A DNA stretch of 64,000 nucleotides from Pantoea ananatis LMG 2665 (GTDB taxonomy: Bacteria > Pseudomonadota > Gammaproteobacteria > Enterobacterales > Enterobacteriaceae): assembly GCF_000710035.2 (NCBI RefSeq), contig NZ_JMJJ01000009.1:62001-126000 (forward strand), written 5' to 3'. The translations under genes were made by a program, and so were the position numbers. Positions 38,638 to 49,154 of the stretch are shown one piece after another; the stretch's first letter is position 1; each line of letters begins with the position of its first letter. Under the pieces are notes generated by a model. It was not told the origin of the DNA and searched no databases. It was given only the letters and a program-made list of their open reading frames with translations.

Positions 38638-40002
38638 ATGAGCCATAGCGATACCATTGTTGCTCAGGCAACCCCGCCCGGACGGGGCGGCGTTGGCATT
38701 TTGCGCATTTCCGGTCCGCGAGCCGCAGAGGTTGCCCAGCAGATACTGGGTAAACTGCCCAAACCGCGTTACGCCGACTATTTATCGTTTAACGATAGTG
38801 ACGGTAGCGTGCTGGATCAGGGAATCGCGCTATGGTTTCCCGGCCCTCACTCTTTTACCGGTGAAGACGTGCTGGAGTTACAGGGCCACGGCGGCCCGGT
38901 GATTCTGGATCTGCTGCTGAAACGTATTGTGGCGCTGCCTGGCCTGCGCATTGCCCAACCGGGCGAATTCTCTGAGCGGGCTTTCCTTAACGATAAACTC
39001 GATTTAGCCCAGGCAGAAGCGATCGCCGACCTGATTGATGCCAGCTCAGAACAGGCGGCACGCTCGGCGGTCAACTCGCTGCAGGGAGCCTTCTCTGTTC
39101 GCATTAATCATCTTGTGGAAGCCCTGACGCACCTGCGTATCTATGTTGAGGCGGCCATTGATTTCCCCGATGAGGAGATCGATTTTCTGTCTGACGGCAA
39201 AATCGAAGGGCAGTTGAATACGGTCATCAGCGATCTTGATGCCGTGCGTGCCGAAGCCAAACAGGGCAGCCTGTTGCGCGAAGGCATGAAGGTGGTGATT
39301 GCCGGCCGCCCCAATGCAGGAAAATCCAGCCTGCTGAATGCGCTTGCCGGTCGTGAGGCGGCCATCGTGACGGATATTGCCGGCACAACGCGCGACGTGC
39401 TGCGTGAGCATATTCATATTGACGGTATGCCGTTGCATATCATTGATACCGCAGGGTTGCGTGAGGCCAGCGATGAAGTGGAACGTATTGGTATTGAACG
39501 CGCCTGGCATGAAATCGAACAGGCCGACAGGGTGCTTTTTATGGTGGACGGCACAACGACGGACGCAACCGAGCCCGCGGAGATCTGGCCGGATTTTGTC
39601 GCGCGTCTCCCGCCTCAGTTGCCGATTACCGTCGTACGCAATAAGGCGGACATCACCGGTGAAACACGGGGACTGACCAACGCGAATGGCCACGCGCTCA
39701 TCAGGCTGTCAGCCCGAACCAGCGAAGGCCTGGATACACTGCGTGACCATCTGAAACAGACCATGGGCTTTGCCGATAATATGGAAGGCGGTTTCCTGGC
39801 TCGTCGCCGCCATTTGCAGGCACTGGAGCTTGCCGCTACGCATCTTGAACAGGGCAAATCCCAACTGTTGGGTGCCTGGGCTGGCGAGTTGCTGGCAGAA
39901 GAACTGCGTCTTGCGCAGCAGGCGCTTAGCGAAATCACTGGTGAATTTACGTCAGACGATTTGCTGGGGCGAATTTTCTCCAGTTTCTGTATCGGCAAAT
40001 AA
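38638..40002 (+). CDS. mnmE: tRNA modification GTPase MnmE
   Basis: A 454-residue GTPase that, with MnmG, makes the 5-carboxymethylaminomethyl group on wobble uridine of tRNAs. The N-terminal folate-binding domain ([23 protein letters not shown]) is followed by the G domain: G1 [10 protein letters not shown]2 GTTRD, G3 DTAG and G4 NKAD. The C-terminal CIGK holds the catalytic cysteine. The order yidC-mnmE is conserved. Confidence 0.97.
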   Translation: MSHSDTIVAQATPPGRGGVGILRISGPRAAEVAQQILGKLPKPRYADYLSFNDSDGSVLDQGIALWFPGPHSFTGEDVLELQGHGGPVILDLLLKRIVALPGLRIAQPGEFSERAFLNDKLDLAQAEAIADLIDASSEQAARSAVNSLQGAFSVRINHLVEALTHLRIYVEAAIDFPDEEIDFLSDGKIEGQLNTVISDLDAVRAEAKQGSLLREGMKVVIAGRPNAGKSSLLNALAGREAAIVTDIAGTTRDVLREHIHIDGMPLHIIDTAGLREASDEVERIGIERAWHEIEQADRVLFMVDGTTTDATEPAEIWPDFVARLPPQLPITVVRNKADITGETRGLTNANGHALIRLSARTSEGLDTLRDHLKQTMGFADNMEGGFLARRRHLQALELAATHLEQGKSQLLGAWAGELLAEELRLAQQALSEITGEFTSDDLLGRIFSSFCIGK

Positions 40003-40012
40003 CACAGCACAT

Positions 40013-40059
40013 GGCCCGTAAGCGGCCCGGTAAAACGAAGCCGCCGCCGTTTACGGGCC
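40013..40059. repeat. Inverted repeat downstream of mnmE
   Basis: GGCCCGTAA (40013-40021) and TTACGGGCC (40051-40059) are perfect complements; inner CGGC/GCCG pairs and an outer CATG pair extend the structure. No T-tract follows. It may close the mnmE transcript or stabilise it. Confidence 0.5.
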
Positions 40060-40241
40060 AACGCGTCATGTGTTGCTTATTGGTTGTTGTGGCGTAGATT
40101 ATTGTAGAGTTGGATGTTATGACGCCGTGTTTTCAGCTGGACGTCGACAAGCACATCACGCAATGAGACGGGCTGAAACGCATCCAAAAACGTGAACTCA
40201 CCGTATAGGTTGAATACTGGATGTTTTCCCTGGAGAGTTAT

Positions 40242-40832
40242 ATGACTACATCGCTTGATAATGCCGCGCTAGACACCCTTTTTTACCACGCTCGCACCCA
40301 TAATCACTGGCAGCAAAAACCCGTCGAACAGGCCCTGCTGGAACAGCTCTACCAGCTCGTTGCCCTGGCCCCAACTTCAGCAAATTGCTCCCCGGGACGC
40401 TTCGTTTTTGTCACCTCAGCCGAGGGGAAAGAAAAGCTGAAACCGGCGCTGGCGTCCGGCAATCTTGAGAAAACCCTGAGCGCACCGGTCACCGTTATTA
40501 TTGCCTGGGACAGCGAGTTCTATCAGCATCTGACGATGCTGTTTCAACATGCCGATGCGCGTAACTGGTTTACTAACACGCCAGATTTAGTCAAAGAGAC
40601 GGCGTTTCGCAACAGTAGCTTACAGGCAGGCTATCTAATTCTTGCAGCCCGAGCGCTGGGGCTGGATGCGGGACCCATGTCGGGCTTCGATCCGCTAAAA
40701 GTTAACGATGCCTTTTTTGCCGATACCACCTGGCAGGCGAATCTGTTAATTAATCTGGGCTATGGCATCCCGGATAAACTTCCTCCCCGTCTGCCCCGCT
40801 TGAGTCTTGAGCAAGCCTGCCAGTTCGTCTGA
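40242..40832 (+). CDS. RutE-like nitroreductase (malonic semialdehyde reductase)
   Basis: A 196-residue FMN-dependent nitroreductase-fold enzyme, aligning along its length with E. coli RutE ([56 protein letters not shown]). RutE reduces malonic semialdehyde to 3-hydroxypropionate during pyrimidine breakdown. No other rut gene is in the window, so it is an orphan that could serve another aldehyde. The ATG at 40242 has GGAGAG 4-5 bp upstream; an earlier ATG at 40221 is less likely. Confidence 0.87.
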   Translation: MTTSLDNAALDTLFYHARTHNHWQQKPVEQALLEQLYQLVALAPTSANCSPGRFVFVTSAEGKEKLKPALASGNLEKTLSAPVTVIIAWDSEFYQHLTMLFQHADARNWFTNTPDLVKETAFRNSSLQAGYLILAARALGLDAGPMSGFDPLKVNDAFFADTTWQANLLINLGYGIPDKLPPRLPRLSLEQACQFV

Positions 40833-41005
40833 TATCCCAGCGCGTTACGACTTTTTCGTAACGCCCGTTTCTGCTGGTGACTTCTGCCTGTAGTGAGGGC
40901 TCCAGCCTGCTGCTTTTCTGAAAAAAGGGCAAGCTGTATGCGGTAGCCTGGGAAAGCGCTTATAATGGGATTGATGATTATTTGACCATTTTCATGGAGA
41001 GACAG

Positions 41006-41749
41006 ATGGCGGGTCATTTTGTTCGTTGGACAGGCAATCCCGGGCAGTTGGTGGCTGATAGCGCCATCCCGCAGGACATCATCGACAGCGCGCAGCATCT
41101 TGCGGATAAACGTCGAGGGCGATTTCTGGCGGCCCGTATCCTGCTGGCACAGCTCATGCAGCGTATTTACGGCCTTCATCGTCTTCCGCCTATCGTTAAG
41201 CGTCATAACGGCCGCCCGGCCTTTGCGGATCGCGATCTTCCTGATTTCAATATTGCCTACGCGGGGAATACCGTGGGCGTCCTGCTGGCTGAAGAGCGCA
41301 GTCAGGTCGGCCTGGATATGGATATCGTGCGGGCACACAGTCGTCAGACGCAGGCGCTGATGGTACAGGGGTTAAGTTCAGGAGAAATCGCCTGGATCAA
41401 TGCTCAACAAGATGTGCCTGAGGCCGTGACGCAGATCTGGACGCTGCGCCACAGCGTAATGAAACTGCAGGGCGCAGGTGAAGAAGGGCTGCGTTCGCTA
41501 CAGCTATTGCCCGGCGCCGGGCGCCTGCGTACAACGCTGCCCACCGACCTGCAGATTCTGTGCGATGCGGAGCCCACGCTGGTGTGGTCCTGTGCTTTAT
41601 CACCCCATGTGCGGCGCCTGTACTTATGGGAAATCACCGGCGGCGGCCAGTGGTCTGCACTGCGTGATATCGCGTTAGATAAGCCGGATGACGGGACAAA
41701 AATGATGCGTCTGACGACGCTGCATGGACGCGCGCTGGCCTCATACTGA
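41006..41749 (+). CDS. yieE: YieE, phosphopantetheinyl transferase-like protein
   Basis: A 247-residue member of the PPTase superfamily that matches E. coli YieE (RFLAARILLAQLMQRIYGLHRLP, GLDMDIVRAHSR, ILCDAEPTLVWSCALSP). The metal site motif GLDMDI is partly kept. The usual N-x-S-H-S is NIAYAG, and the W-x-x-K-E-x-x-x-K box is IWTLRHSVMKLQG, with arginine-histidine where lysine-glutamate is expected. The E. coli homolog has the same kind of change. It therefore may not carry out normal 4'-phosphopantetheine transfer, and its function is unknown. The ATG at 41006 is preceded by GGAGAG. Confidence 0.85.
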   Translation: MAGHFVRWTGNPGQLVADSAIPQDIIDSAQHLADKRRGRFLAARILLAQLMQRIYGLHRLPPIVKRHNGRPAFADRDLPDFNIAYAGNTVGVLLAEERSQVGLDMDIVRAHSRQTQALMVQGLSSGEIAWINAQQDVPEAVTQIWTLRHSVMKLQGAGEEGLRSLQLLPGAGRLRTTLPTDLQILCDAEPTLVWSCALSPHVRRLYLWEITGGGQWSALRDIALDKPDDGTKMMRLTTLHGRALASY

Positions 41750-41788
41750 CCCAGTAACAGGCCGCCAGCGCACGACTTCCCAGGGCGC

Positions 41789-43102
41789 TCAGTGTGCGTC
41801 GATAAACGCGATTTTAAGCACAAACAGTAACGCGACAACCACCACGCAGGGGCTGATTTCACGCCAGCGCCCGGTGCCAAGTTTCATGACACAGTAAGCA
41901 ATAAAGCCCAGCGCGATGCCTTCCGTAATGGAGAAGCTAAACGGCATCATAGCGGCCGTAACAAAAGCGGGAACGGCCTCCGTCAGATCGTCCCATTTAA
42001 CCCGCGACAGGCTGGCGGTCATCAGCACGCCAACGTAGATCAGCGCGCCCGCTGCGGCATAGGCCGGAACCATGGCTGCCAGCGGTGATAAAAATGTGAC
42101 CAGCAGGAACAGAAGGCCGGTGACGACCGCCATCAGTCCGGTACGACCACCTACGGCGACGCCAGACGTACTTTCAATATAGGCCGTAACGGAAGAGGTC
42201 CCTGCCAGCGCGCCAGTAACGGAACTGATGCTGTCGACATAGAGCGCCTGTTTCATCCGTGGGAAAGTCCCTTTTTCATCGACCAGGCCGGCTTTATCGG
42301 TGACGCCAATCAGCGTACCTGATGAGTCAAACAGATTGACCAGCATAAAAGAGAAGATGATGCCGGCCATGCCAATATTGAACGCGCCCTTGATATCGAC
42401 CTGACCGACCACAGAGGTGATGGACGGAGGCGCAGAGAACAGACCCACAAACTTCACGTCGCCCAGCATCCAGCCAATCGCCGTGGTGACGATCATCGAA
42501 ATCAGCACGGCGGCGTGAATATTGCGTGACGCCAGAATGGCGATAATAAAGAAACCCAGGGCACCCAGCAGCACGTTATGCGAGCTGAGGTTGCCCACAG
42601 TGACCAGCGTATCCGGGTTGGCCACAATGATGCCGGCGTTTTTCAGGCCCATCATGGCAATGAACAGGCCAATGCCGGCGGTAATGCCCACGCGCAGGCT
42701 AAGTGGAATATTGGCGATCATCCAGTAGCGAATACGCAGCAGCGTCAGGATAAGCAACCCCAGCGCGCCCCAAAAGATGGCGCCCATACCGACCTGCCAC
42801 GAGTAACCCATAGCACCCACGACGACGAAGGCAAAAAAGGCATTGAGGCCCATTGCCGGTGCCAGTGCGACCGGAAGATTGGCGAACAGGCCCATCAGGA
42901 TGCTGCCGAATGCGGCAATAAGACAGGTCGTTACGAACACCGCCTGGGCGTTCATCCCTGCCACACCCAAAATTTGTGGGTTTACAAAAACGATGTATAC
43001 CATGGTCAAAAACGTGGTAACGCCAGCAATGACCTCGGTACGAACCGTTGTACCGTGTTCCTGCAATTTAAATACGCGCTGAAAAAGGCTTTGTTTGTTC
43101 AT
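41789..43102 (-). CDS. adeP: Adenine permease AdeP (NCS2/AzgA family)
   Basis: A 437-residue proton symporter with about 12-14 membrane spans. MTNPQ-type AzgA features include TTFLTMVYIVFVNPQILG, LAPAMGLNAFFAFVVV and SSVTAYIESTSGVAVGGRTGL, which form the purine site. It matches E. coli YieG (AdeP), a high-affinity adenine transporter. The start is the ATG at 43102 (MNKQSLFQRVFKLQEHGTTVRTE). It is divergent from yieH, as in E. coli, where the order is yieE-yieF-adeP-yieH; the chrR/yieF gene is missing here. Confidence 0.94.
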   Translation of the reverse strand: MNKQSLFQRVFKLQEHGTTVRTEVIAGVTTFLTMVYIVFVNPQILGVAGMNAQAVFVTTCLIAAFGSILMGLFANLPVALAPAMGLNAFFAFVVVGAMGYSWQVGMGAIFWGALGLLILTLLRIRYWMIANIPLSLRVGITAGIGLFIAMMGLKNAGIIVANPDTLVTVGNLSSHNVLLGALGFFIIAILASRNIHAAVLISMIVTTAIGWMLGDVKFVGLFSAPPSITSVVGQVDIKGAFNIGMAGIIFSFMLVNLFDSSGTLIGVTDKAGLVDEKGTFPRMKQALYVDSISSVTGALAGTSSVTAYIESTSGVAVGGRTGLMAVVTGLLFLLVTFLSPLAAMVPAYAAAGALIYVGVLMTASLSRVKWDDLTEAVPAFVTAAMMPFSFSITEGIALGFIAYCVMKLGTGRWREISPCVVVVALLFVLKIAFIDAH

Positions 43103-43251
43103 GCCGTTTATCCGGAAGAAAATTTCACCGGCGCGTATCCTGGCGATTTTGCCCGGGCAATACAATGATTTTTCGCAACCGATTGCCATTATCACAACGC
43201 GTCAGGCTTAGGGTAGAGTGTAGGGGCACCCAACTAAAAGGATGGAGTCAG

Positions 43252-43914
43252 ATGTCAGCAGAATGCGTCTTTTTCGATTGTGATGGTACCCTGGTAGACA
43301 GCGAAGTGCTTTGTACACGCGCTTACGTCACCACCTTTGCCCGTTACGGTATTACGCTCTCCTTACAGGAGATGTTCGAAAAGTACAAAGGGGTGAAACT
43401 GTATGACATCATCCGTGACGTTAGCGAGTCGCATGGGGTCAGATTACCGCTGGACGAACTTGAACCCGCCTACCGGAGTGAAGTTGCCCGACTTTTCGAT
43501 CTGGAGTTGAAGCCGATAGCCGGGGCGAAGGCGTTGGTGGCGCAGATGAACGTCCCGGTGTGCGTGGTATCCAACGGTACGGTCAAGAAGATGCAGCACT
43601 CGCTGGGATTAACCGGCATGCTGGACTACTTTGCCGAGCGCCTTTACAGCGGTTACGACATTGGTCACTGGAAACCCGAGCCTGAGCTGATGTTTCACGC
43701 CGCAGAGCAAATGCGAGTGCCTGTTGAGCGTTGTATTTTAGTGGATGATTCTGAAGCGGGCGCGCGGGCCGGAATCGCCGCTGGCATGCCAGTGTTCTAC
43801 TACTGTGCCGACGCGCACAACCCGGAACTGGATCACCCGCTGGTCACGGTGTTTACGGATATGGCGGCGCTGCCTGAACTGTGGCGTGCGCGGGGTTGGA
43901 ACCTGACAACCTAG
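43252..43914 (+). CDS. yieH: HAD phosphatase YieH (6-phosphogluconate phosphatase-like)
   Basis: A 220-residue HAD hydrolase of the beta-phosphoglucomutase-like subfamily. Motif I is VFFDCDGTLVDSEVLC, motif II is VVSNG and motifs III/IV are in HWKPEPELMF and ILVDDSEAGARAG. It is very like E. coli YieH, which dephosphorylates 6-phosphogluconate in vitro. The ATG at 43252 follows AAGGATGGAG. It converges on wecH with 2 bp between stop codons. Confidence 0.92.
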   Translation: MSAECVFFDCDGTLVDSEVLCTRAYVTTFARYGITLSLQEMFEKYKGVKLYDIIRDVSESHGVRLPLDELEPAYRSEVARLFDLELKPIAGAKALVAQMNVPVCVVSNGTVKKMQHSLGLTGMLDYFAERLYSGYDIGHWKPEPELMFHAAEQMRVPVERCILVDDSEAGARAGIAAGMPVFYYCADAHNPELDHPLVTVFTDMAALPELWRARGWNLTT

Positions 43915-43916
43915 CC

Positions 43917-44912
43917 TCAGGTTACCCAGTGGCGCCTGTCCAGCCGACTGAGCAGCATCGCCAGAAGCAGGCTGCCTGCCAGGGTGACCATAAAGACGGC
44001 GGGCAGATCCAACCAGGGACGCGTCATATCATCATAGTGATTTGTACGGATGAAATGGATAAACAGCGCGTGAAAACCGTAGATGGGCAGCGAGTAGCGC
44101 GAAATCGTCGCCAGGCCAGGCAGAGTGCGTTGATTAAAGGCATTTTTGAACACCAGCAGGGCGCTGATGGCCGCAATAAACACCAGCGGTCCACAATAGA
44201 GATACCAGGTATCGTTAAATGCGCCGTTGACGATTAATGCCCGTTTGGTGCCCAGCATAATACCGGTCACGCAGGCCAGGAAGGCCAAGACCGCCAGCGC
44301 AGTTACGCCGCGCCTGTCTGTTTCCATGGTGCCGATAGCGCGCCCCAACAGCGCGTAGAGCAGGTAATAAATACTGTCTCCGCTCAGATAGAGGTTGATC
44401 GGTAACCAGTGAAACCGCCCCCATGACTGATCCATGGTATTGGGATTAGCCAGCACCGCCACAACCAGCACCAGCACCGCCACATAGCGGGGGCGCACGC
44501 GTTTCACCTGAATTAAGGGCGACAGCAGGTAAATGCCGATCAGCGCGAAGAAAAACCACAGATGATAAAACACCGGTTTCTGTAGCATTTTCAATATTGA
44601 ACGGCCTTCACCGATGGGCGTTAGCAGGCTGATATAGACCAGCGCGACGGCGCTGTAAAACAGCAGGCATCCGACGAGTCGCCATAGATGACGGGGTTGT
44701 GCGCTGCGTTCGCCAAAGAACAGGTAGCCGGAAATCATAAAAAACAGCGGCACACAGATGCGTGACGTTGAGTTGAGCAGGTTGGCGATGTCCCACCAGT
44801 GACCTTTTATCGCCATCGGCCCGGCCAGATACCAGGTGGTGGTATGGATGACGATGACCATCAGGCAGGCAACTGCCCGCAAATTATCTACCCAGTAAAT
44901 CTTTTGCGACAT
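43917..44912 (-). CDS. wecH: Enterobacterial common antigen O-acetyltransferase WecH
   Basis: A 331-residue acyltransferase-3 membrane protein with about ten helices. Diagnostic segments are IYWVDNLRAVACLMVIVIHTTTWYL (with the catalytic histidine), PLFFMISGYLFFGERSAQPRH and RYSLPIYGFHALFIH. WecH O-acetylates the GlcNAc units of enterobacterial common antigen. Its place next to glyQ is the same as in E. coli, where it is divergent from glyQS. Confidence 0.93.
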   Translation of the reverse strand: MSQKIYWVDNLRAVACLMVIVIHTTTWYLAGPMAIKGHWWDIANLLNSTSRICVPLFFMISGYLFFGERSAQPRHLWRLVGCLLFYSAVALVYISLLTPIGEGRSILKMLQKPVFYHLWFFFALIGIYLLSPLIQVKRVRPRYVAVLVLVVAVLANPNTMDQSWGRFHWLPINLYLSGDSIYYLLYALLGRAIGTMETDRRGVTALAVLAFLACVTGIMLGTKRALIVNGAFNDTWYLYCGPLVFIAAISALLVFKNAFNQRTLPGLATISRYSLPIYGFHALFIHFIRTNHYDDMTRPWLDLPAVFMVTLAGSLLLAMLLSRLDRRHWVT

Positions 44913-45121
44913 GGTTTCCTCTGGCGCAGTGCGTCCCGGTGCAAAGCGTAGCCAGTCGCGTTGCAGTCAACAAGCGCGCCGACAGGGATTCAGAACCCTC
45001 TGTGCGCAAGATCGCATGAAAAAAGCCAAACGGCACAGGTTAATTTTGCCGTTCAGCATCGCTGTGGCGCTGAACGTCATCCTAAAATCCACTCTCCAGG
45101 CTGCGCGGCAGGATTTCCGGC

Positions 45122-45149
45122 TGCACATCGCGCGGTCAAAGGGTATACT
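45122..45149 (+). promoter_or_regulatory. Probable glyQS promoter
   Basis: TGCACA and TATACT are 16 bp apart, about 45 bp upstream of the glyQ ATG. The -10 is good and the -35 weak. Confidence 0.45.
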
Positions 45150-45193
45150 GTCGCACTCTTTTTTTATCTAGCCGAACCGCGTGCGAACTCATC

Positions 45194-46105
45194 ATGCAAA
45201 AGTTTGATACCAAGACCTTTCAGGGCCTGATCCTGACATTGCAGGATTACTGGGCGCGCCAGGGCTGCACCATTGTTCAACCACTGGACATGGAAGTGGG
45301 CGCTGGTACTTCACACCCAATGACCTGCCTGCGCGCACTTGGCCCGGAGCCGATTGCCGCCGCCTATGTGCAGCCGTCCCGCCGTCCTACCGACGGCCGC
45401 TACGGCGAAAACCCGAACCGCTTACAGCACTATTACCAGTTTCAGGTGATCATCAAGCCATCGCCGGACAACATTCAGGAGCTGTACCTTGGGTCGCTGA
45501 AAGAGCTGGGTATGGATCCCACGGTGCACGATATTCGCTTTGTCGAAGATAACTGGGAAAACCCTACGCTGGGTGCCTGGGGACTCGGCTGGGAAGTGTG
45601 GCTTAACGGCATGGAAGTGACGCAGTTTACCTATTTTCAGCAGGTAGGTGGCCTGGAGTGCAAACCGGTTACCGGTGAGATCACCTACGGTCTTGAGCGC
45701 CTCGCGATGTACATCCAGGGCGTTGACAGCGTTTACGATCTGGTCTGGAGCGACGGTCCGTTAGGTAAAACAACCTACGGCGACGTGTTCCACCAGAACG
45801 AAGTCGAGCAGTCTACCTACAACTTTGAATACGCCGACGTGGATTTTCTCTTCACCTGTTTTGAGCAGTATGAGAAAGAAGCGCAGCTGCTGCTGGCGTT
45901 GGAAAAACCTCTTCCGCTGCCTGCTTACGAGCGCATTCTGAAAGCCGCACACAGCTTTAACCTGCTGGACGCGCGTAAAGCGATCTCGGTGACGGAGCGT
46001 CAGCGCTACATTCTGCGTATCCGCACCCTGACTAAAGCCGTGGCTGAAGCCTATTACGCTTCTCGCGAAGCGCTGGGCTTCCCGATGTGCAATAACAAAA
46101 AGTAA
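45194..46105 (+). CDS. glyQ: Glycyl-tRNA synthetase alpha subunit
   Basis: A 303-residue catalytic subunit of the bacterial alpha2-beta2 glycyl-tRNA synthetase. The sequence [22 protein letters not shown] at the N-terminus and [30 protein letters not shown] (class II motif region) are near identical to E. coli. It forms glycyl-adenylate. The gene is followed by glyS after 9 bp. Confidence 0.98.
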   Translation: MQKFDTKTFQGLILTLQDYWARQGCTIVQPLDMEVGAGTSHPMTCLRALGPEPIAAAYVQPSRRPTDGRYGENPNRLQHYYQFQVIIKPSPDNIQELYLGSLKELGMDPTVHDIRFVEDNWENPTLGAWGLGWEVWLNGMEVTQFTYFQQVGGLECKPVTGEITYGLERLAMYIQGVDSVYDLVWSDGPLGKTTYGDVFHQNEVEQSTYNFEYADVDFLFTCFEQYEKEAQLLLALEKPLPLPAYERILKAAHSFNLLDARKAISVTERQRYILRIRTLTKAVAEAYYASREALGFPMCNNKK

Positions 46106-46114
46106 GAGGCAGCC

Positions 46115-48184
46115 ATGACTGACAAAACGTTCCTGGTGGAAATCGGCACCGAAGAGCTGCCACCGAAAGCATTACGCAGCCTGGCGGAAGCCTTTGCTGC
46201 TCAGGTGACTGCCGAGCTGGATGCGGCTAATCTGAACCATGGCGAGGTAAGCTGGTTTGCTGCCCCGCGCCGTCTGGCGTTGAAAATCGCCAGCCTGAGT
46301 GCCTCCCAGCCCGATCGTGAATTAGAAAAGCGTGGGCCTGCGGTCGCGGCGGCCTTCGATGCAGAAGGCAATGCCACTAAAGCAGCGGAAGGCTGGGCAC
46401 GCGGTAACGGTATTACGGTTGAGCAGGCTGAACGCCTGAGCACCGACAAAGGCGAATGGCTGGTTTATCGTGCCCAGGTTAAAGGTGAGGCTGCTCAGGC
46501 ATTGCTGCCAGGAATGGTTGCCACTGCTCTGAGTAAACTGCCAGTACCTAAACTGATGCGCTGGGGCGACAGCGACGTACAGTTTGTGCGTCCGGTGCAT
46601 ACCGTCACCCTGCTGCTGGGCGATGAACTGATTCCCGCCACGATCCTTGGCATTAAGTCAGATCGCGTTATTCGTGGTCACCGCTTCATGGGCGAAAGTG
46701 AGATCACGCTGGAGAACGCCGATCAGTATCCGGATGTGCTTGAAAAGCGCGGTCAGGTCATTGCTGACTATCAGGTTCGCAAGGCCATGATTAAAGCCGA
46801 TGCAGAAGCCGCGGCGCGTCGTTTAGGTGGGGTCGCTGACCTCAGCGACAGCCTGCTGGAAGAGGTGACGTCGCTGGTGGAATGGCCGGTCGTATTGACC
46901 GCCACCTTTGAGGAAAAATTCCTTAAGGTGCCGTCTGAAGCGCTGGTTTACACCATGAAAGGCGATCAGAAGTACTTCCCGGTTTATGATGCGGAAGGCA
47001 ACCTGCTACCAAACTTCATTTTTGTGACCAACATTGAGTCCAGCGATCCGCAGCAGATCATTTCCGGTAATGAGAAGGTTGTACGCCCGCGTCTGGCGGA
47101 TGCCGAATTCTTTTTTGATACCGACCGCAAAAAGCGCCTTGAAGATCACCTGCCGCGCCTCGAAACCGTGCTGTTCCAGAAAGAGCTGGGTTCGCTGCGT
47201 GACAAAACCGATCGTATTCAGGCCCTTGCCGGTTGGGTCGCAGCGCAGATTGGTGCTGATGTGAATCACGCCACGCGCGCGGGCCTGCTGTCCAAATGCG
47301 ACCTGATGACCAATATGGTGTTTGAGTTCACCGACACGCAAGGCGTGATGGGCATGCACTATGCGCGTCATGACGGCGAAGCCGAAGATGTTGCGGTGGC
47401 GCTGAACGAGCAGTACCAGCCGCGTTTCGCAGGGGACGATTTGCCGTCCAGCCCGGTTGCCTGTGCGCTGGCGATTGCCGATAAAATGGACACGCTGGCC
47501 GGGATTTTTGGTATTGGTCAGCATCCAAAGGGCGATAAAGATCCCTTTGCACTGCGTCGTGCCGCGCTGGGCGTGCTGCGCATTATCGTAGAAAAAAATC
47601 TGCCACTCGATCTGCAAACGCTGACCGAAGAAGCCGTGCGCCTGTATGGCAGCAAGCTGAGCAATGCCAATGCGGTTAATGACGTCATCGACTTTATGTT
47701 GGGTCGCTTCCGCAGCTGGTATCAGGAAGAAGGCCACAGCATTGATACGCTGCAGGCGGTACTGGCACGTCGTCCAACCCGTCCGGCCGACTTTGATGCC
47801 CGCATGAAGGCGGTCTCACATTTCCGCACGCTGGATGAGGCTGCCGCGCTGGCCGCTGCCAATAAGCGCGTCTCTAACATTCTGGCTAAATCGACCGAAC
47901 CGCTGAATGACAGCGTGCAGGCGTCGTTGTTAAAAGAGAATGAAGAGATTCAGCTGGCCACCTTCGTGACCGCTCTGAGCAGTAAACTGCAGCCTTACTT
48001 TGCAGAAGGTCGCTATCAGGATGCGTTAATTGAGCTGGCGCAGCTGCGCGAAGCCGTAGACAACTTCTTCGATAAAGTGATGGTTAATGCGGAAGACGAG
48101 GCGGTGCGGATTAACCGTCTGACGCTGCTGTCGAAACTGCGCGGACTGTTCCTGCAGGTCGCTGATATTTCGCTACTACAGTAA
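46115..48184 (+). CDS. glyS: Glycyl-tRNA synthetase beta subunit
   Basis: A 689-residue subunit (E. coli 689) that binds tRNA-Gly. The N-terminus [21 protein letters not shown] and the central HD-type domain region ([30 protein letters not shown]) are conserved, and the C-terminus carries the anticodon-binding helices. It is cotranscribed with glyQ and followed by a strong terminator. Confidence 0.98.
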   Translation: MTDKTFLVEIGTEELPPKALRSLAEAFAAQVTAELDAANLNHGEVSWFAAPRRLALKIASLSASQPDRELEKRGPAVAAAFDAEGNATKAAEGWARGNGITVEQAERLSTDKGEWLVYRAQVKGEAAQALLPGMVATALSKLPVPKLMRWGDSDVQFVRPVHTVTLLLGDELIPATILGIKSDRVIRGHRFMGESEITLENADQYPDVLEKRGQVIADYQVRKAMIKADAEAAARRLGGVADLSDSLLEEVTSLVEWPVVLTATFEEKFLKVPSEALVYTMKGDQKYFPVYDAEGNLLPNFIFVTNIESSDPQQIISGNEKVVRPRLADAEFFFDTDRKKRLEDHLPRLETVLFQKELGSLRDKTDRIQALAGWVAAQIGADVNHATRAGLLSKCDLMTNMVFEFTDTQGVMGMHYARHDGEAEDVAVALNEQYQPRFAGDDLPSSPVACALAIADKMDTLAGIFGIGQHPKGDKDPFALRRAALGVLRIIVEKNLPLDLQTLTEEAVRLYGSKLSNANAVNDVIDFMLGRFRSWYQEEGHSIDTLQAVLARRPTRPADFDARMKAVSHFRTLDEAAALAAANKRVSNILAKSTEPLNDSVQASLLKENEEIQLATFVTALSSKLQPYFAEGRYQDALIELAQLREAVDNFFDKVMVNAEDEAVRINRLTLLSKLRGLFLQVADISLLQ

Positions 48185-48202
48185 CCGGCCTCGACGATGT
48201 TG

Positions 48203-48230
48203 AAAAGGGACGAGAAATCGTCCCTTTTTT
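48203..48230 (+). terminator. Rho-independent terminator of glyQS
   Basis: AAAAGGGACGA and TCGTCCCTTTTTT pair around GAAA, with six Ts at the end, 18 bp after the glyS stop. Confidence 0.92.
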
Positions 48231-48413
48231 ATTCTGTGTGTCCCGTCCTGAATAATCGAGGTACGTTGCCCATCGACAGGGCGATATGTGAAACCTCATC
48301 TGTAGAGCATGTTTATATTCAGGCGCTGCAGCCGGTTACCGGCACAGGCGGCGCTATCCGCGAGTCTATCTCAAGCCGCCAGGCATCGTGGCGGCACAGC
48401 CCGAATGCCCGCT

Positions 48414-49154
48414 TTAAAATGTCCAGGTAACGCCTGAAGAAAGCGTCCAGTAATACTGTTGATCCGTCATCGGACTGTCGCGAAGTGCGCCAGTCAGGAA
48501 GGTGACTTTGGGCTGAAGATAAATATGCAACGGCGTAACCGGGTGCCAGTCAAACGCCAAAGCAAGCCACGGCGTAATGCCCTGATGACGCCAGGAAGGT
48601 AAACCGCTGCGCTCGGATTCCTGAGCGTTCACGCCGTAGTAATAGCTTGCCTGCTGCTTATTCAGCCAGTCCACCCCAACCTGCGGATAAACGTCCAACT
48701 GCATGAACGACACCTGGCCCGCCCATGCGACGGTTCCCAGTAATCCCCGGCTTTCATTCAGCGTATCCGCAGAGAGTTCCGTTCTGAAAGCACCGACGGG
48801 GGTTATCTTTTGATAGCTGATGCCGCCCATCATGGTGCTGTGGCGGATGTCTAGCTGCCGAAGCGCCGGGTCAGATGACTGGCCGGGATCGAATTCGTTA
48901 TCCAGATACCACCAGCGCGCCTTTAGCTGTGTGGTGTCATCTTTGATCAAATAGGCGCCGACTTCGGTGCCGTCAATATAGACATGGTTGTTGTCATATC
49001 CTACATAAGGCAGACCTGAAAACTGCGTTTTATACTGGCGATAAGGCGTAAAGTTCGCCTCGCCCTGGGCGCCCAGCGTCAGCCCCTCAGCCCAGGCCTG
49101 TGTGATATTACCGACCAGGAGGCAGCACAAGGCCATTCTGAAGTGTGATCGCAT
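48414..49154 (-). CDS. MipA/OmpV-family outer-membrane protein
   Basis: A 246-residue beta-barrel protein with a signal peptide (MRSHFRMALCCLLVGNITQAWA). The body alternates hydrophobic and polar residues with typical family turns (GAQGEANFTPYRQYKTQFSGLPYVGYDN, GVDWLNKQQASYYYGVNAQES) and ends in WTF, the C-terminal phenylalanine of outer-membrane proteins. MipA of E. coli scaffolds murein enzymes, while other members are porin-like; the role here is unknown. The upstream gap is 592 bp. Confidence 0.85.
   Translation of the reverse strand: MRSHFRMALCCLLVGNITQAWAEGLTLGAQGEANFTPYRQYKTQFSGLPYVGYDNNHVYIDGTEVGAYLIKDDTTQLKARWWYLDNEFDPGQSSDPALRQLDIRHSTMMGGISYQKITPVGAFRTELSADTLNESRGLLGTVAWAGQVSFMQLDVYPQVGVDWLNKQQASYYYGVNAQESERSGLPSWRHQGITPWLALAFDWHPVTPLHIYLQPKVTFLTGALRDSPMTDQQYYWTLSSGVTWTF

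Noticed and set aside
44913..45171. 86-codon plus-strand frame upstream of glyQ
   Set aside because: It occupies the wecH-glyQ promoter region, has no similarity and covers the glyQ -10 box.
47006..47737. 243-codon frame antisense to glyS
   Set aside because: A shadow of the strongly biased glyS codons; no ribosome site and no family features.
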